Positions 7,939 through 17,147 are shown, counted from the stretch's first letter. The stretch is DNA of 38,734 nt from Abyssibacter profundi (GCF_003151135.1 NZ_QEQK01000005.1:271235-309968); one strand, 5' to 3'. Notes: generated from the letters alone by a model not told the origin. A program made the numbers and translations.

Positions 7939-9633
7939 ATGGCGATGATCCAAGACCCCTCAAGCAAATACCGTCGATTCGACCCGGTTGGTTTGACCGA
8001 TCGGACCTGGCCCGATCAAGTGCTCACCGCACCGCCCATCTGGTGCAGTGTCGACCTGCGCGATGGGAACCAGGCCCTGATTGAACCGATGGATCGCGAG
8101 CGCAAGCTCGAGATGTTCGAGTTGCTGGTTGCGGTGGGATTCAAGCAGATCGAAGTGGGTTTTCCCTCGGCGTCACAGACCGATTTCGACTTTGTCCGCG
8201 ATTTGATCGAGCAGGATCGCATTCCTGAAGACGTCACCATCCAGGTGCTGACCCAGGCGCGCGAGCCGTTGATTCGTCGCAGCTTCGAGGCGCTGGAAGG
8301 CGCGCCTCGTGCCATCGTGCATTTCTACAACGCCACCGCGCCCGTGATGCGTCGCGTGGTCTTCAAGATGGAGCGCGAGGAGGTCATCGAGCTGGCGGTT
8401 ACGCATGCCCGCATGATTCGTGAACTGGCCGACGCCCGCCCCGCGACCGACTGGACCTTCCAGTATTCACCGGAGATGTACTCGGGCACCGAGCTGGATT
8501 TTTCACGGGATATCATCGATGCCGTGGTCGAGGCCTTGGGCAGCACGCCAGACAATCGCTGCATCATCAACCTGCCGTCCACTGTCGAGCGGTCCATGCC
8601 CAACGTCTTCGCCGACATGATCGAGTGGACGGGGCGACATCTGCAGCATCGCGATTCGGTGATTCTGTCCGTCCATCCCCATAACGATCGCGGCACCGGC
8701 ACGGCTGCTGCCGAGTTTGCGATGCTGGCCGGAATCGAGCGCGTGGAAGGCTGTTTGTTTGGCAATGGCGAGCGCACCGGGAATGTGGATATCGTCAATC
8801 TGGCGCTGAACCTGTACACCGATGGTATCCATCCGGGGCTGGATTTCTCCGACATCGATGCGATTCGTAGTCGGGTCGAGTATTGCAACCAGCTGCCCGT
8901 CCACCCACGGCATCCCTATGTGGGCGAGTTGGTGTACACCTCGTTCTCGGGCTCGCACCAGGATGCGATCAAGAAGGCGTTTGCCGCCCGCGAGGAAGGC
9001 GCCATCTGGGAGATGCCCTACCTGCCCATCGATCCGATGGATGTCGGTCGCTCCTATGAAGCCGTGATCCGGGTGAACTCGCAGTCCGGCAAGGGCGGCG
9101 TGGCCTACCTGCTCGAGCGCGAGCACGGGCTGGATTTGCCGCGTCGGCTGCAGATCGAGTTCAGCGGTGTGGTGCAGTCGGTGACGGATGCCACCGGACG
9201 GGAGATTACGGCGGCAGAACTGTGGAACATCTTTAACGACGAGTACCTGGGCGAAACCGGTGACTACCGGTACCGCGCCCATCAGCTGGTCGAGGACTCG
9301 GCCTCGGGACATGTTGATCTCAAGGTGCAGGTCGATGTGAATGGCCAGACCAGAACACTTTCCGCCCAGGGACGCGGGCCCATCGAGGCTTTCGTGTCGG
9401 CCTTGTCTGAGGAACTCGGCGAACCCGTGACCGTGGTCGATTACCACGAACACGCCATTGGTGGCGGGGCTGACGCCCGTGCGGCCACCTATATCGAGCT
9501 CAAGCTGGGGGCTGGACGTACCCTGTTCGGAGTCGGGATGAACGGCAACATCGTCACGGCGTCGCTGTCGGCCATCATCTCCGGTATTAACCGGGCGCTG
9601 GCGGCCCAGCGAGCTGATCGCAGCGCAGCCTGA
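7939..9633 (+). CDS. leuA: 2-isopropylmalate synthase, long (type 2) form
   Basis: LeuA condenses acetyl-CoA with 2-oxoisovalerate, the committed step of leucine synthesis. The 564-residue protein is the long form found in pseudomonads and actinobacteria. Its TIM-barrel motif is WCSVDLRDGNQALIEPM near residue 45. Metal ligands are in SVHPHNDRGTGTAAAE, and GNGERTGNVDIVNLALN and GELVYTSFSGSHQDAI are typical. The C-terminal LeuA dimer/regulatory domain covers about residues 430-555 and should confer leucine feedback inhibition. The ATG at 7939 is preceded by a perfect AGGAGG five bases away; an earlier in-frame ATG at 7891 lacks this. It uses the Val-pathway intermediate made by the upstream ilv genes. 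Confidence 0.96.
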   Translation: MAMIQDPSSKYRRFDPVGLTDRTWPDQVLTAPPIWCSVDLRDGNQALIEPMDRERKLEMFELLVAVGFKQIEVGFPSASQTDFDFVRDLIEQDRIPEDVTIQVLTQAREPLIRRSFEALEGAPRAIVHFYNATAPVMRRVVFKMEREEVIELAVTHARMIRELADARPATDWTFQYSPEMYSGTELDFSRDIIDAVVEALGSTPDNRCIINLPSTVERSMPNVFADMIEWTGRHLQHRDSVILSVHPHNDRGTGTAAAEFAMLAGIERVEGCLFGNGERTGNVDIVNLALNLYTDGIHPGLDFSDIDAIRSRVEYCNQLPVHPRHPYVGELVYTSFSGSHQDAIKKAFAAREEGAIWEMPYLPIDPMDVGRSYEAVIRVNSQSGKGGVAYLLEREHGLDLPRRLQIEFSGVVQSVTDATGREITAAELWNIFNDEYLGETGDYRYRAHQLVEDSASGHVDLKVQVDVNGQTRTLSAQGRGPIEAFVSALSEELGEPVTVVDYHEHAIGGGADARAATYIELKLGAGRTLFGVGMNGNIVTASLSAIISGINRALAAQRADRSAA

Positions 9634-9643
9634 GGCGTCTGTC

Positions 9644-10450
9644 TTGACCCGGAACCGGTCTGATTACCTGGCCCTGCTCGGTCTGACCGAGTGGGTGCGT
9701 CGTGATGCCTCCGGCGACCACCGCGAAACGGTCGAGCCGGACCTGGAGCGCGCCGTGCCGGTGGCATCGGCCGGGCCGGAGCCGGAGGCCGCGTCGCCGG
9801 TGCCGCCCCCTGAGGCGACGGCTTCGGCCGTCGTTTCACGCCCGCCGCCCCCGGTGGCTGCTACGCCGGTCGAGCGCGAACCCGTGGCCGAAGACTGGGA
9901 GGGGCTGGCCGCGCAGGTGGCGAGCTGCACTGCCTGCGCGCTGCACGAAACACGGACGCAGGCCGTGTTTGGTGTCGGGCAACGCCAGGCCGAACTCATG
10001 CTCGTGGGTGAAGGGCCTGGCGAGCAGGAGGATTTGCGCGGAGAGCCCTTTGTGGGTGCCGCGGGCCAGCTGCTGGATCAGATGCTGGCGGCGATAGGGC
10101 AATCCCGGCAGTCGACGGTTTACATCGCCAATGTCGTCAAGTGCCGGCCGCCCGGTAATCGCAAGCCGCATGCCGCGGAAGCCGGAGCCTGTCGCGATTT
10201 TCTGGAGGCCCAGATCCGGCTGGTGCAGCCCAAGCTGATCGTGGCGCTGGGCCAGGTCGCAGCGGCGGGTTTGCTGGGTGAGGATGCTCCGGTCGGCCGG
10301 ATGCGCCAGGGCGCACATGTGCATGCGGCAACGCAGACGCCCGTGATCGTGACCTACCACCCGGCGTACTACCTCCGCCAGCCGCTGGAAAAGCGCAAAG
10401 GCTGGGAGGATCTCAAGCGCATACGCGCGCAGCTGACCGCATCGACATGA
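9644..10450 (+). CDS. Uracil-DNA glycosylase family 4-like (4Fe-4S)
   Basis: This 268-residue DNA-repair protein has a variable, Pro/Ala-rich N-terminal linker (about 30-85) followed by a family-4 UDG-like domain. Cluster cysteines appear as SCTACALHETR, VVKCRPPGNR and ACRDFLEAQI. The uracil-pocket motifs are LMLVGEGPGEQEDLRGEPFVG and, at the C-terminal side, VTYHPAYYLR. Such proteins remove uracil from DNA. The N-terminus (DYLALLGLTEWVRR) is a conserved lead sequence in gammaproteobacterial homologues. The start is TTG at 9644 with TGAGG upstream. The stop overlaps rimI by ATGA, a frequently conserved pair. Confidence 0.9.
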   Translation: MTRNRSDYLALLGLTEWVRRDASGDHRETVEPDLERAVPVASAGPEPEAASPVPPPEATASAVVSRPPPPVAATPVEREPVAEDWEGLAAQVASCTACALHETRTQAVFGVGQRQAELMLVGEGPGEQEDLRGEPFVGAAGQLLDQMLAAIGQSRQSTVYIANVVKCRPPGNRKPHAAEAGACRDFLEAQIRLVQPKLIVALGQVAAAGLLGEDAPVGRMRQGAHVHAATQTPVIVTYHPAYYLRQPLEKRKGWEDLKRIRAQLTAST

Positions 10451-10920
10451 ATGCCGTCGCCAGCGCGTTGAGCTGGACCATCCGGCCGATGCGCCCCGCG
10501 GATGTTCCGCGCGTGGCCGCCATCGATCAGGCGGCTTACCGGTTTCCCTGGACCGCCGGCATCTTCGATGACTGTCTGCGCGTGGGGTACAGCAGCTGGG
10601 TTGCCCAGTCGGCCAGCGATCGCATCGACGGCTATGCCTTGATGTCGATGGCGGCCGGTGAGGGCCACATCCTCAATATCTGCGTGGACCCCGTGGTTCA
10701 GCGAGGTGGTTGCGGCCGGCAGCTGGTTGCGCACTTGTTAGATATCGCGCGAGCGGCCGATCTGCGCATCGTATTCCTGGAAGTCCGACCGACCAATGCA
10801 GCCGCGTTGGCGCTTTACGCCGGTTTCGGATTTGACGAGATCGGGCGCCGGCCCAACTACTACCCGGCGGATCAGGGACGCGAGGATGCCATCATGCTGG
10901 CCTGGGAGCCCGCCGTCTAG
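10447..10920 (+). CDS. rimI: Ribosomal protein S18-alanine N-acetyltransferase
   Basis: RimI is a GNAT enzyme that acetylates the N-terminal Ala of ribosomal protein S18. The 157-residue protein has the GNAT start WTIRPMRPADVPRVAAID, the acetyl-CoA loop VVQRGGCGRQLVAHLL, and LEVRPTNAAALALYAGFGF. YYPADQGREDAIMLAW is the usual RimI C-terminal signature. Its ATG overlaps the upstream glycosylase stop by ATGA, so translation is probably coupled. The downstream gene is convergent with only four bases between the stop codons. Confidence 0.92.
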   Translation: MNAVASALSWTIRPMRPADVPRVAAIDQAAYRFPWTAGIFDDCLRVGYSSWVAQSASDRIDGYALMSMAAGEGHILNICVDPVVQRGGCGRQLVAHLLDIARAADLRIVFLEVRPTNAAALALYAGFGFDEIGRRPNYYPADQGREDAIMLAWEPAV

Positions 10921-10924
10921 GGCG

Positions 10925-11938
10925 TCAGTTCGGCTCGCCCTGATTCGGTAGGGCTTGCAGCTCCACCCACTCCGCCGTGCCGAGTGTGCCCGTGTTCAGA
11001 TGCGCTTCCAGACGCTCGGCGTAGCTGATGGCTTGCTGATAGATGTATGGATCGGCCTCGGCCCGGATCACGTCCGGCAGGTGATCTTCCGGTCCGCAGT
11101 TGGCCCAGATGCAACGAATCTGCGTGGATTCGCCCATGGGCGAGCAATCCATCCCCAGCGAACAGGCCGCCAGGGTCCATGCCAGTTCGCTGATCGCCTC
11201 GTTAACCTGGGGCGGCTCTGGCGTTTGCAGGGCCAGCAGGCGCGGGGCTGTGGCCAGGGCGTCCGGGTGACCGGATTGCACCAAGGCGATGACCTGCGCG
11301 CGGCTGGGTGCGCCGATGTCGGCATCCATACGCCGGTCCAGCCAGCTTTTCATTCGGGCCGCCGGGTGGCCGGCTTCGGCCGCGAGCGTCTGCCAGATCT
11401 CGGCGTTCTCCAGCGCCTCGGGCGTCTGGACAAAGCCCTGGCAACGCTCGAACTGGCGTCGATGGTAGACGGCCGAGTTCGGCGGCATGGCCGAGATCAC
11501 GGTCTCCAGGCTGCGCCGAGCCTCACCTGGCTGATGGCCGGAGCCATATTTCACCGCCAACAGCTCACAGCTGTCGTAGATCCGGCCCAATGTCCACATG
11601 GCTTCCGCATCGCCTTCAATGGCCTGTGTCCGAATCGTCTCGGCCAGCTGGTAAAGATCCCGGCTGGCTGTGAACTGCTGCGCCAACGGCCAGTCAGTGC
11701 GCCGGGGAGGGGCGGCTTGAGTTGCTCGATTGTCGGGCCCGGTCGGGCGAATGCGGGATGACGTCGGCTTAGCACCAGCTGCCAGCGGTGGGTCATCGAC
11801 AGCCTCAGGGCCGGACGACGCGAATGGATCGGGCTGCTGGCTCGGGTCAGCCGGGCGGGTGGGTGTCGTGGCTGCGACCAACCACCACACCGCGATAGCC
11901 AGGACGATTGGCAGCCCGGCCAGCGCCGCGAATTTCAT
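10925..11938 (-). CDS. Secreted or membrane-anchored helical-repeat protein of unknown function
   Basis: No specific family was recognised with confidence. The 337-residue protein has an N-terminal hydrophobic segment (about 5-23, LPIVLAIAVWWLVAA), then a Pro/Ser-rich linker to about residue 80, then an all-helical domain. AIEGDAEAMWTLGRIYDSCEL and LAAEAGHPAARMK resemble degenerate Sel1/TPR units. The C-terminal half carries spaced cysteines (AACSLGMDCS, RCIWANC) as in secreted proteins from the Xanthomonas/Lysobacter group. A periplasmic location is likely. Its ATG overlaps the stop of the upstream voltage-sensor-like gene (ATGA), so the two are probably co-translated. Confidence 0.7.
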   Translation of the reverse strand: MKFAALAGLPIVLAIAVWWLVAATTPTRPADPSQQPDPFASSGPEAVDDPPLAAGAKPTSSRIRPTGPDNRATQAAPPRRTDWPLAQQFTASRDLYQLAETIRTQAIEGDAEAMWTLGRIYDSCELLAVKYGSGHQPGEARRSLETVISAMPPNSAVYHRRQFERCQGFVQTPEALENAEIWQTLAAEAGHPAARMKSWLDRRMDADIGAPSRAQVIALVQSGHPDALATAPRLLALQTPEPPQVNEAISELAWTLAACSLGMDCSPMGESTQIRCIWANCGPEDHLPDVIRAEADPYIYQQAISYAERLEAHLNTGTLGTAEWVELQALPNQGEPN

Positions 11939-12726
11939 GGTGTTGGCGCGTCGTCTCGCGGCTTGCGGCGGGCCAGGGACCGTTGGTCTTCGCGGGCTCG
12001 CACAGACAGGCGAATCTGCTCGATGTTCTCATGCAGAATGTCGGCCACCAGCCGATCGGTGCGCTCGTTTTGCAGGAACTCGATAATGACGCGCTGCGTG
12101 ACCTGCGTGCTGGTCGAGACGATGGCATCGAAAAACGGTAGCCGTTTGAGTCGTCCCAGATTCGGGTCGGCGTAGACGGTTTCACGCACGGCGCTTTCGA
12201 TTTCGTCGGTGTGCTGCTCCAACGCCCGAGCCACATTGCGCGTGTAGGTGCCCTTGTGCAGCACGTCGGCCACCTCGTCGAGCACGTAGATGGTGACGGC
12301 GCCGCCAATGAGATTGACCACCCACTGACGCAGCCGGTTCAGCAGGTTATGGGTGAAGGTCTCGCCGAATGCCCGGTCTGCGGCCATGCCGAAGCGTGAC
12401 AGCACGATCAGGATGCGAATGATGCGGAATAGCCGGAAGCCCCGAATTGCCGGATGCGAGACCGGAATCATGCCGAGAATTTCGTACCAGTTGACCAGCA
12501 CGAAGCGCCGGCTGAAGCCAAAGGAACGCCACCGCCAGATGAACTCGGCGGCGAAGATTGCGCAGATCGTCACGTCGGCCGCAATGATCATGGCGCGGAT
12601 GTCCTCGTCGGTCACCCACCAGGTTTCATAGGCCAGCAGGCCGATTGAAACGACGGCCAGCAGCAGCATCAGCCAGTCGATTAAGCGGATGCGGTGTTCC
12701 GGGTCTCTGGATTCGGCAATCACCAT
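11935..12726 (-). CDS. Voltage-sensor-domain membrane protein without a recognisable ion pore
   Basis: This 263-residue protein matches the four-helix S1-S4 part of voltage-gated cation channels. S1 is LIDWLMLLLAVVSIGLLAYE; S2 is DVTICAIFAAEFIWRWRSFG; S3 follows NWYEILGMIPV. S4 is GFRLFRIIRILIVLSRFG with Arg spaced every third position. After S4 there is one further apolar stretch (VVNLIGGAVTIYVLDEV) but no pore helix or TxGYG-type selectivity filter. The last 100 residues are helical and highly charged. It may sense voltage or anchor partners rather than conduct ions. ATG at 12726 is preferred because the conserved region starts soon after; a longer frame to 12798 overlaps ggt. It sits between ggt and a secreted repeat protein, apparently as one operon. 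Confidence 0.72.
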   Translation of the reverse strand: MVIAESRDPEHRIRLIDWLMLLLAVVSIGLLAYETWWVTDEDIRAMIIAADVTICAIFAAEFIWRWRSFGFSRRFVLVNWYEILGMIPVSHPAIRGFRLFRIIRILIVLSRFGMAADRAFGETFTHNLLNRLRQWVVNLIGGAVTIYVLDEVADVLHKGTYTRNVARALEQHTDEIESAVRETVYADPNLGRLKRLPFFDAIVSTSTQVTQRVIIEFLQNERTDRLVADILHENIEQIRLSVRAREDQRSLARRKPRDDAPTP

Positions 12727-12742
12727 GTCGTCTGCAATGCCC

Positions 12743-14506
12743 CTAGTATCCGGCCGCCTGGCCGTCCTTGCGGGACTCCGATGCGCCGAAATACACACCG
12801 GTCTCTAAGTCTCTGAGGATGGCCTGGTAACCACCATATGGTCCCCTGGCGGAATCGACGCGATGTCCACGGCCCATGAGCTCACGGATGACGGCGTAGT
12901 CGAACCCCGACTCCAGGTACAACCGACCGCCATCGGTCATGGTTGGACCCGTCGGGCTGGAACTGCCGTCGTGGTAGATCCGGGGTGCGTCGCCGGCTTC
13001 CTGCAGATTCATGTCGAAGTCGATCAGGTTGGTGACGATTTGCGCATGGCCCTGCGGCTGCATGGCGCCACCCATGAGCCCGAAACTCACCCAGGGCTCG
13101 CCGTTGCGGGTGATGAACGCTGGAATGATGGTATGGAACGGGCGCTTGCCGGGTTCGAATCGGTTGGCGTGTGTCGGGTCCAGCGCGAACAGCTCGCCCC
13201 GATTCTGCAGGATGAAGCCCAGCCCCGGTGGCGTCATGCCGCTGCCCATACCGCGGTAGTTTGACTGGATCAGCGACACCATATTGCCGGCCGCATCGGC
13301 CACCGTCAGGTAGATGGTGTCGCCTTGTTGCAGGGTGGCCGGGTCGGGATAAGCCTTGGCTGCGCGTTCGGGATCAATGCGTTTGCGCTGCTTGGCCGCG
13401 TACTCCTTGCTGAGCAGACGATCCAGAGGGGCCTGGGCGAATGCCGGGTCGGTGTAGTAGCGCGCCCGGTCTTCGAAGGCCAGCTTCTTGGCTTCGGTGA
13501 ACCAGTGAATATGGTCTGCGCTGCCGAAGCCGGCGCTGCGGAGGTCAAAGCCTTCCAAAATGTTCAGGATTTGCAACGCAGCGACACCCTGGGTGTTGGG
13601 TGGCAGTTCCCAGACCTCATAGCCGCGATAGTCCGTGGACACCGGCGCCACCCATTCGGAGCGGTGCTCGGCAAGGTCTTCCACGCTGAGAAAGCCGCCC
13701 TGGGCCTGGACATAATCCGCCATGGTCTGCGCCATCGGCCCCCGGTAGAAGGCATCGCGTCCACCGCCGGCGATCTTGGCCAGGGTGTTGGCCAGCCAGG
13801 GGTTACGCCAGATCTCGCCCTTGCGCGGCGCGCGCCCGTCGATGGTGAACTGCTCCGAAAAGCCCGGGTACTGTGACAAGCGGGGCACGGAGCGATCCCA
13901 GTAGTAGGCGATCAGCTCAGAGACCGGGAACCCCTCGCGGGCATAGCGAATGGCCGGGTCCAGCAGTTCGGACATGGGGCGCGACCCGAAGCGGTCATGC
14001 AGCTCGAACCAGCCATCCACACAACCGGGGACCGAGACCGGCAACGGGCCATAGGCGGGGATCGCGTCGTATCCCTGATCCAGGAACCACTGCAGGCTCA
14101 GGTCCCGCGGTGACCGCCCGCTGGCGTTGAGCCCGTATAGGGCCTCGGTGTCAGCATCCCAGACGATGGCGAATAAATCACCGCCGATGCCATTGCCGAC
14201 GGGCTCCATCAAGCCCTGTACCGCGTTGGCGGCAATGGCGGCATCCACCGCGTTACCGCCAGCCTTCAGCACATCCAGCGCAACCTGTGTGACCAGCGGC
14301 TGGCTGGTGGCGACCATGCCGTGGCGGGCGATGACCTCCGAGCGTGTGGCGAAAGGCAGGCCGGTGACGCGGTCGCCCCCCAGGGCCGTCCAACTGGTCA
14401 TGGCCGTGCTCAAGCCCAGTGCGAGCAGGGCGCAGGCCCGCGTCGCCAGCGGCTTGCGTCGGTGTCCCTGCGGTCGAAGTTGGGAAGCGGTCGTCGCATC
14501 ATCCAT
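12743..14506 (-). CDS. ggt: Gamma-glutamyltransferase (Ntn-hydrolase)
   Basis: The 587-residue periplasmic enzyme cleaves gamma-glutamyl bonds of glutathione and related peptides, or transfers the glutamyl group. An N-terminal signal (CALLALGLSTAMTSWTALGG) precedes the mature start. ALDVLKAGGNAVDAAIAANA and NGIGGDLFAIV are core family motifs. Autocleavage should occur before Thr397 in QGDTIYLTVADAAGN, creating the large and small subunits, and MGSGMTPPGLGFILQN follows. The processing site is intact. ATG at 14506 has AGGA six bases upstream; a longer frame to 14701 lacks conserved sequence. The pore-less voltage-sensor-like gene begins 16 bases downstream. Confidence 0.93.
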   Translation of the reverse strand: MDDATTASQLRPQGHRRKPLATRACALLALGLSTAMTSWTALGGDRVTGLPFATRSEVIARHGMVATSQPLVTQVALDVLKAGGNAVDAAIAANAVQGLMEPVGNGIGGDLFAIVWDADTEALYGLNASGRSPRDLSLQWFLDQGYDAIPAYGPLPVSVPGCVDGWFELHDRFGSRPMSELLDPAIRYAREGFPVSELIAYYWDRSVPRLSQYPGFSEQFTIDGRAPRKGEIWRNPWLANTLAKIAGGGRDAFYRGPMAQTMADYVQAQGGFLSVEDLAEHRSEWVAPVSTDYRGYEVWELPPNTQGVAALQILNILEGFDLRSAGFGSADHIHWFTEAKKLAFEDRARYYTDPAFAQAPLDRLLSKEYAAKQRKRIDPERAAKAYPDPATLQQGDTIYLTVADAAGNMVSLIQSNYRGMGSGMTPPGLGFILQNRGELFALDPTHANRFEPGKRPFHTIIPAFITRNGEPWVSFGLMGGAMQPQGHAQIVTNLIDFDMNLQEAGDAPRIYHDGSSSPTGPTMTDGGRLYLESGFDYAVIRELMGRGHRVDSARGPYGGYQAILRDLETGVYFGASESRKDGQAAGY

Positions 14507-14670
14507 AGGAGTCCTGTCGGTGTGAGGCGGGCCTGTTTGGGCTGCCCGCGTCACGTTAGCCGCTGATGGGCGCGTGTTCCAGCAGGCTAGACGCTCGTTA
14601 AGTCCCCATGCAACGATGCCACAGGAACCGGGCCGAGCGGCACCAGGGCCCGCCGGCCAATCAGGTATCC

Positions 14671-15921
14671 GTGAACACCACAGACAACCCAGCATTGACA
14701 CCAGAGGCAGAGAACCGGGCCGAGCTGCCCGAGTCGCTATTGCTGGCCCAGCTGGAACGGGGCCTTGGCGAATTGCAGTTTGTTCCCGCGCTGGAGCGGC
14801 CGTTCCGGCGTTATCTGCGATCCCGTCTGATCAACCACCTGCGTCTGGCCTGCGTCGCCGGCCTGGTGCTGATCGCCGCGACGCAACTGCTCAGCACCTG
14901 GGTGCTCGCGCCGCCTGCCGGCGCGCTGCAGTGGCAGGCGGTCTTGCTCTGCGGCGTGCTCGCGCCGGTGCTCGTGCATGCCATCTGGGTGCTGAACCGA
15001 CCCAGCGGCCTACGCTGGCTGGACGCGGTGGCGATGGCTGCGGTTGGGGCGCTGGTGCTGGTGGGGCTGGCGTTGCCCGCGATTTATCAGCAGCACGGCG
15101 CCGTGTTTCCGTTTCCGTTCACCGAGCTGGCGGTGGTCGTGATCCCGATTCTCGCCGCGCGACGCTTTCCCGTGGCGTTAGGCTGCGTCTTGCTGGTGCT
15201 GTTCGCATTGGCGCTGCGCGACCTGCTGCTTCAGCGGTTCGGTGTCGGGACCATGCTGCAACTCTTCAATCTCACGATGTTTGCCTCGGTCGCCCTGGCG
15301 GGCGGTTTCGTCCAGGAATGGGTGCTACGTCGTCACTTTCTGTCCGAGGGGCTGTACCTGCTGCGCTCAGTGCGTGATCCCCTCACCCAGCTGCTGAACC
15401 GACGTGGCTTTGATGCCGAGGCCCGGCGCATCTGGGCGACCGCCCGGCGGGAACAGCAATCGGTCGGGGTGGCGATGATCGATATCGACCATTTCAAGCA
15501 GTTGAACGACGCCTGGGGACATGCGGCCGGAGACCGGATGCTGAGTCGGCTTGCCGAAGTCTTGCGTTCGCAGGCCGCACGCCGGCCCATGGACCTCGTG
15601 GGGCGGCTGGGTGGAGAGGAGTTCGCGGTGCTTTGGTACGACCTGCCAGCCGACACGGTGGCCGCACAGGCCGAGCGCGTGCGCCAGGCCGTGGAGGCAT
15701 TGGCGCTCGACCATCCTCAGCATGCGGCCGTGACCATCAGCGTGGGTTGTACGCAGCTGATTCCACGGGGAGACCTCACCGTGTCGGACGCGCTGGCAGT
15801 CGCGGATTCCGCGCTTTATCGCGCCAAGTCCGGGGGACGCGACCGTGTCGAATATGCCGCGCCTCCGCGGGCGTTTTCCGCCGGTGGCAGCGGGTGTCAG
15901 CCGGCGGCCGCCAGCGATTGA
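14671..15921 (+). CDS. Membrane-bound diguanylate cyclase (GGEEF)
   Basis: This 416-residue protein makes c-di-GMP. About six transmembrane helices fill residues 55-225 as an unclassified sensor module. The GGDEF domain follows: DPLTQLLNRRGFDAE, MIDIDHFKQLNDAWGHAAGD and the active-site loop GRLGGEEFAVLW (GGEEF at 314-318). An inhibitory I-site, RPMD, lies exactly five residues before GGEEF, so product inhibition is likely. GTG at 14671 has a weak AGG upstream; ATG at 14608 would add 21 non-conserved residues without a ribosome-binding site. It is divergent from ggt and overlaps the convergent panE-like gene by 25 bases. Confidence 0.9.
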   Translation: MNTTDNPALTPEAENRAELPESLLLAQLERGLGELQFVPALERPFRRYLRSRLINHLRLACVAGLVLIAATQLLSTWVLAPPAGALQWQAVLLCGVLAPVLVHAIWVLNRPSGLRWLDAVAMAAVGALVLVGLALPAIYQQHGAVFPFPFTELAVVVIPILAARRFPVALGCVLLVLFALALRDLLLQRFGVGTMLQLFNLTMFASVALAGGFVQEWVLRRHFLSEGLYLLRSVRDPLTQLLNRRGFDAEARRIWATARREQQSVGVAMIDIDHFKQLNDAWGHAAGDRMLSRLAEVLRSQAARRPMDLVGRLGGEEFAVLWYDLPADTVAAQAERVRQAVEALALDHPQHAAVTISVGCTQLIPRGDLTVSDALAVADSALYRAKSGGRDRVEYAAPPRAFSAGGSGCQPAAASD

Positions 15922-16895
15922 CGCAGTTCGGCGGGTGCCAGGAACTCGGCAGGCTGCCGGCCCTCGCGCATGCGGATCATGGCCACAAGCTGACTGTTGA
16001 CAGGGGTGTCGATGCCGCTGAGTTCGCCCAAACGGACGATCTCGCCATTGAGCTGGTCGATCTCCGTGGGGCGACCCTGCACCATGTCCGCCACCATCGA
16101 CGGATAAGCATGTGATGACGCGGTGCGGTGAAATGCCGAGGCGCGTAAGGCCAAGCTGGGCGCCCGGTCCAGCAGTAGGCGAAATGCAGGGTAGGGCATC
16201 GAAGCGGGTAGCCGGTAGGGCGCCTTGGCCGCCTGCAGCACGCGCACCGCTTCATCCAGTGCGGAGGTGAAGCAGGTCTTGAGGTCATCGTTGCTCACCA
16301 CGTCATGAAAGCTGCTGTGGGTGAGTGCACAGATGGCATTGGCCAAATTCAACAGCAGCTTGCCCCAGGCCGCGCCTTCGCCGCGTACCCGCCGAACGCG
16401 TAGCCCGCTGCCGTTGAACAGCGACAGCAGGTCCGGGTCGCCGCTACGCAGTAACAGCGTGGGCTCCGTCGTGACCCGCGCATGGAGTGGTTGCAGCGTT
16501 TGTGCATTGAACATCACGGTCGCGGCCACGGGGTCCGATGCAGGAAAACGCTGGCGGATACGCTGCGCCGCGCCGACGCCGTTCTGGCATGGAATCAACG
16601 CGCAGCCCGAGGGGATGGTCGGGCCCAGTCCGTCGAGGACAGAGCGCAAGTCCGGGTGTTTGACGCAGATGAACGCGGCGTCCACGTCATGTAGATCCAT
16701 GCCGGTGGACAGCGGGGGCTTGTCCACGGTGAGCGGCGGTCCACCCGTGACCCGGTCCACGCGCAAATGTCGAACGCTTTGCATGCTGGGCAGATCGGCC
16801 TCGCGGATCGATAGCCGGACCGCATGGCCTGCGCGGACCAGATGAGTGGCCAGCACTGTTCCGACGGCTCCTGCCCCGATGACCCTGATACGCAT
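15897..16895 (-). CDS. panE: Ketopantoate reductase (PanE/ApbA family)
   Basis: Family members reduce ketopantoate to pantoate with NADPH, for coenzyme A synthesis, although many paralogues act on other 2-keto acids. The 332-residue protein has the Rossmann start RVIGAGAVGTVLATHLVRAGH and then PCQNGVGAAQRI. WGKLLLNLANAICALT supplies the catalytic Lys, and PSMVADMVQGRPTEIDQLNGEIV is the C-terminal signature. All these are intact. The ATG at 16895 fits the family N-terminus. No other CoA gene is nearby, so substrate assignment is tentative. The 3' end overlaps the diguanylate cyclase gene on the other strand. Confidence 0.82.
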   Translation of the reverse strand: MRIRVIGAGAVGTVLATHLVRAGHAVRLSIREADLPSMQSVRHLRVDRVTGGPPLTVDKPPLSTGMDLHDVDAAFICVKHPDLRSVLDGLGPTIPSGCALIPCQNGVGAAQRIRQRFPASDPVAATVMFNAQTLQPLHARVTTEPTLLLRSGDPDLLSLFNGSGLRVRRVRGEGAAWGKLLLNLANAICALTHSSFHDVVSNDDLKTCFTSALDEAVRVLQAAKAPYRLPASMPYPAFRLLLDRAPSLALRASAFHRTASSHAYPSMVADMVQGRPTEIDQLNGEIVRLGELSGIDTPVNSQLVAMIRMREGRQPAEFLAPAELRQSLAAAG

Positions 16896-17009
16896 GCCGA
16901 TGGACCCAAAGAAAAATTCTGCGCTCTAGTGTGGCGACATCCCCGCGGCCTGCAAGCCTGAACGGTGATGGCCCCGCACGACGATGGAATTCGGGATAAT
17001 GGAGGTTTG

Positions 17010-17147
17010 ATGCCGCATGGCGCACCCAATGGCGCCGCCCGACCTCCGTCGCTGGACGCCGGTGGTCCGGACACAAGCGGCGCGTCGGTGCGATATCACG
17101 GGTGGAGGCCCATGCAGCACAGTCAACAACCCGGAGCCGGGTCATGA
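17010..17147 (+). CDS. Candidate 45-residue upstream ORF of the TonB-like operon
   Basis: The ORF starts with ATG at 17010 after a strong GGAGG five bases upstream, and its TGA overlaps the hydrolase ATG (ATGA). The product is Pro/Gly/His-rich, without a signal peptide or recognised domain. GATAAT at 16995-17000 resembles a -10 element, but if used it would give a leaderless message and make the GGAGG irrelevant. No family resemblance was recognised. It may be a coupling or leader ORF rather than a functional protein. Confidence 0.35.
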   Translation: MPHGAPNGAARPPSLDAGGPDTSGASVRYHGWRPMQHSQQPGAGS

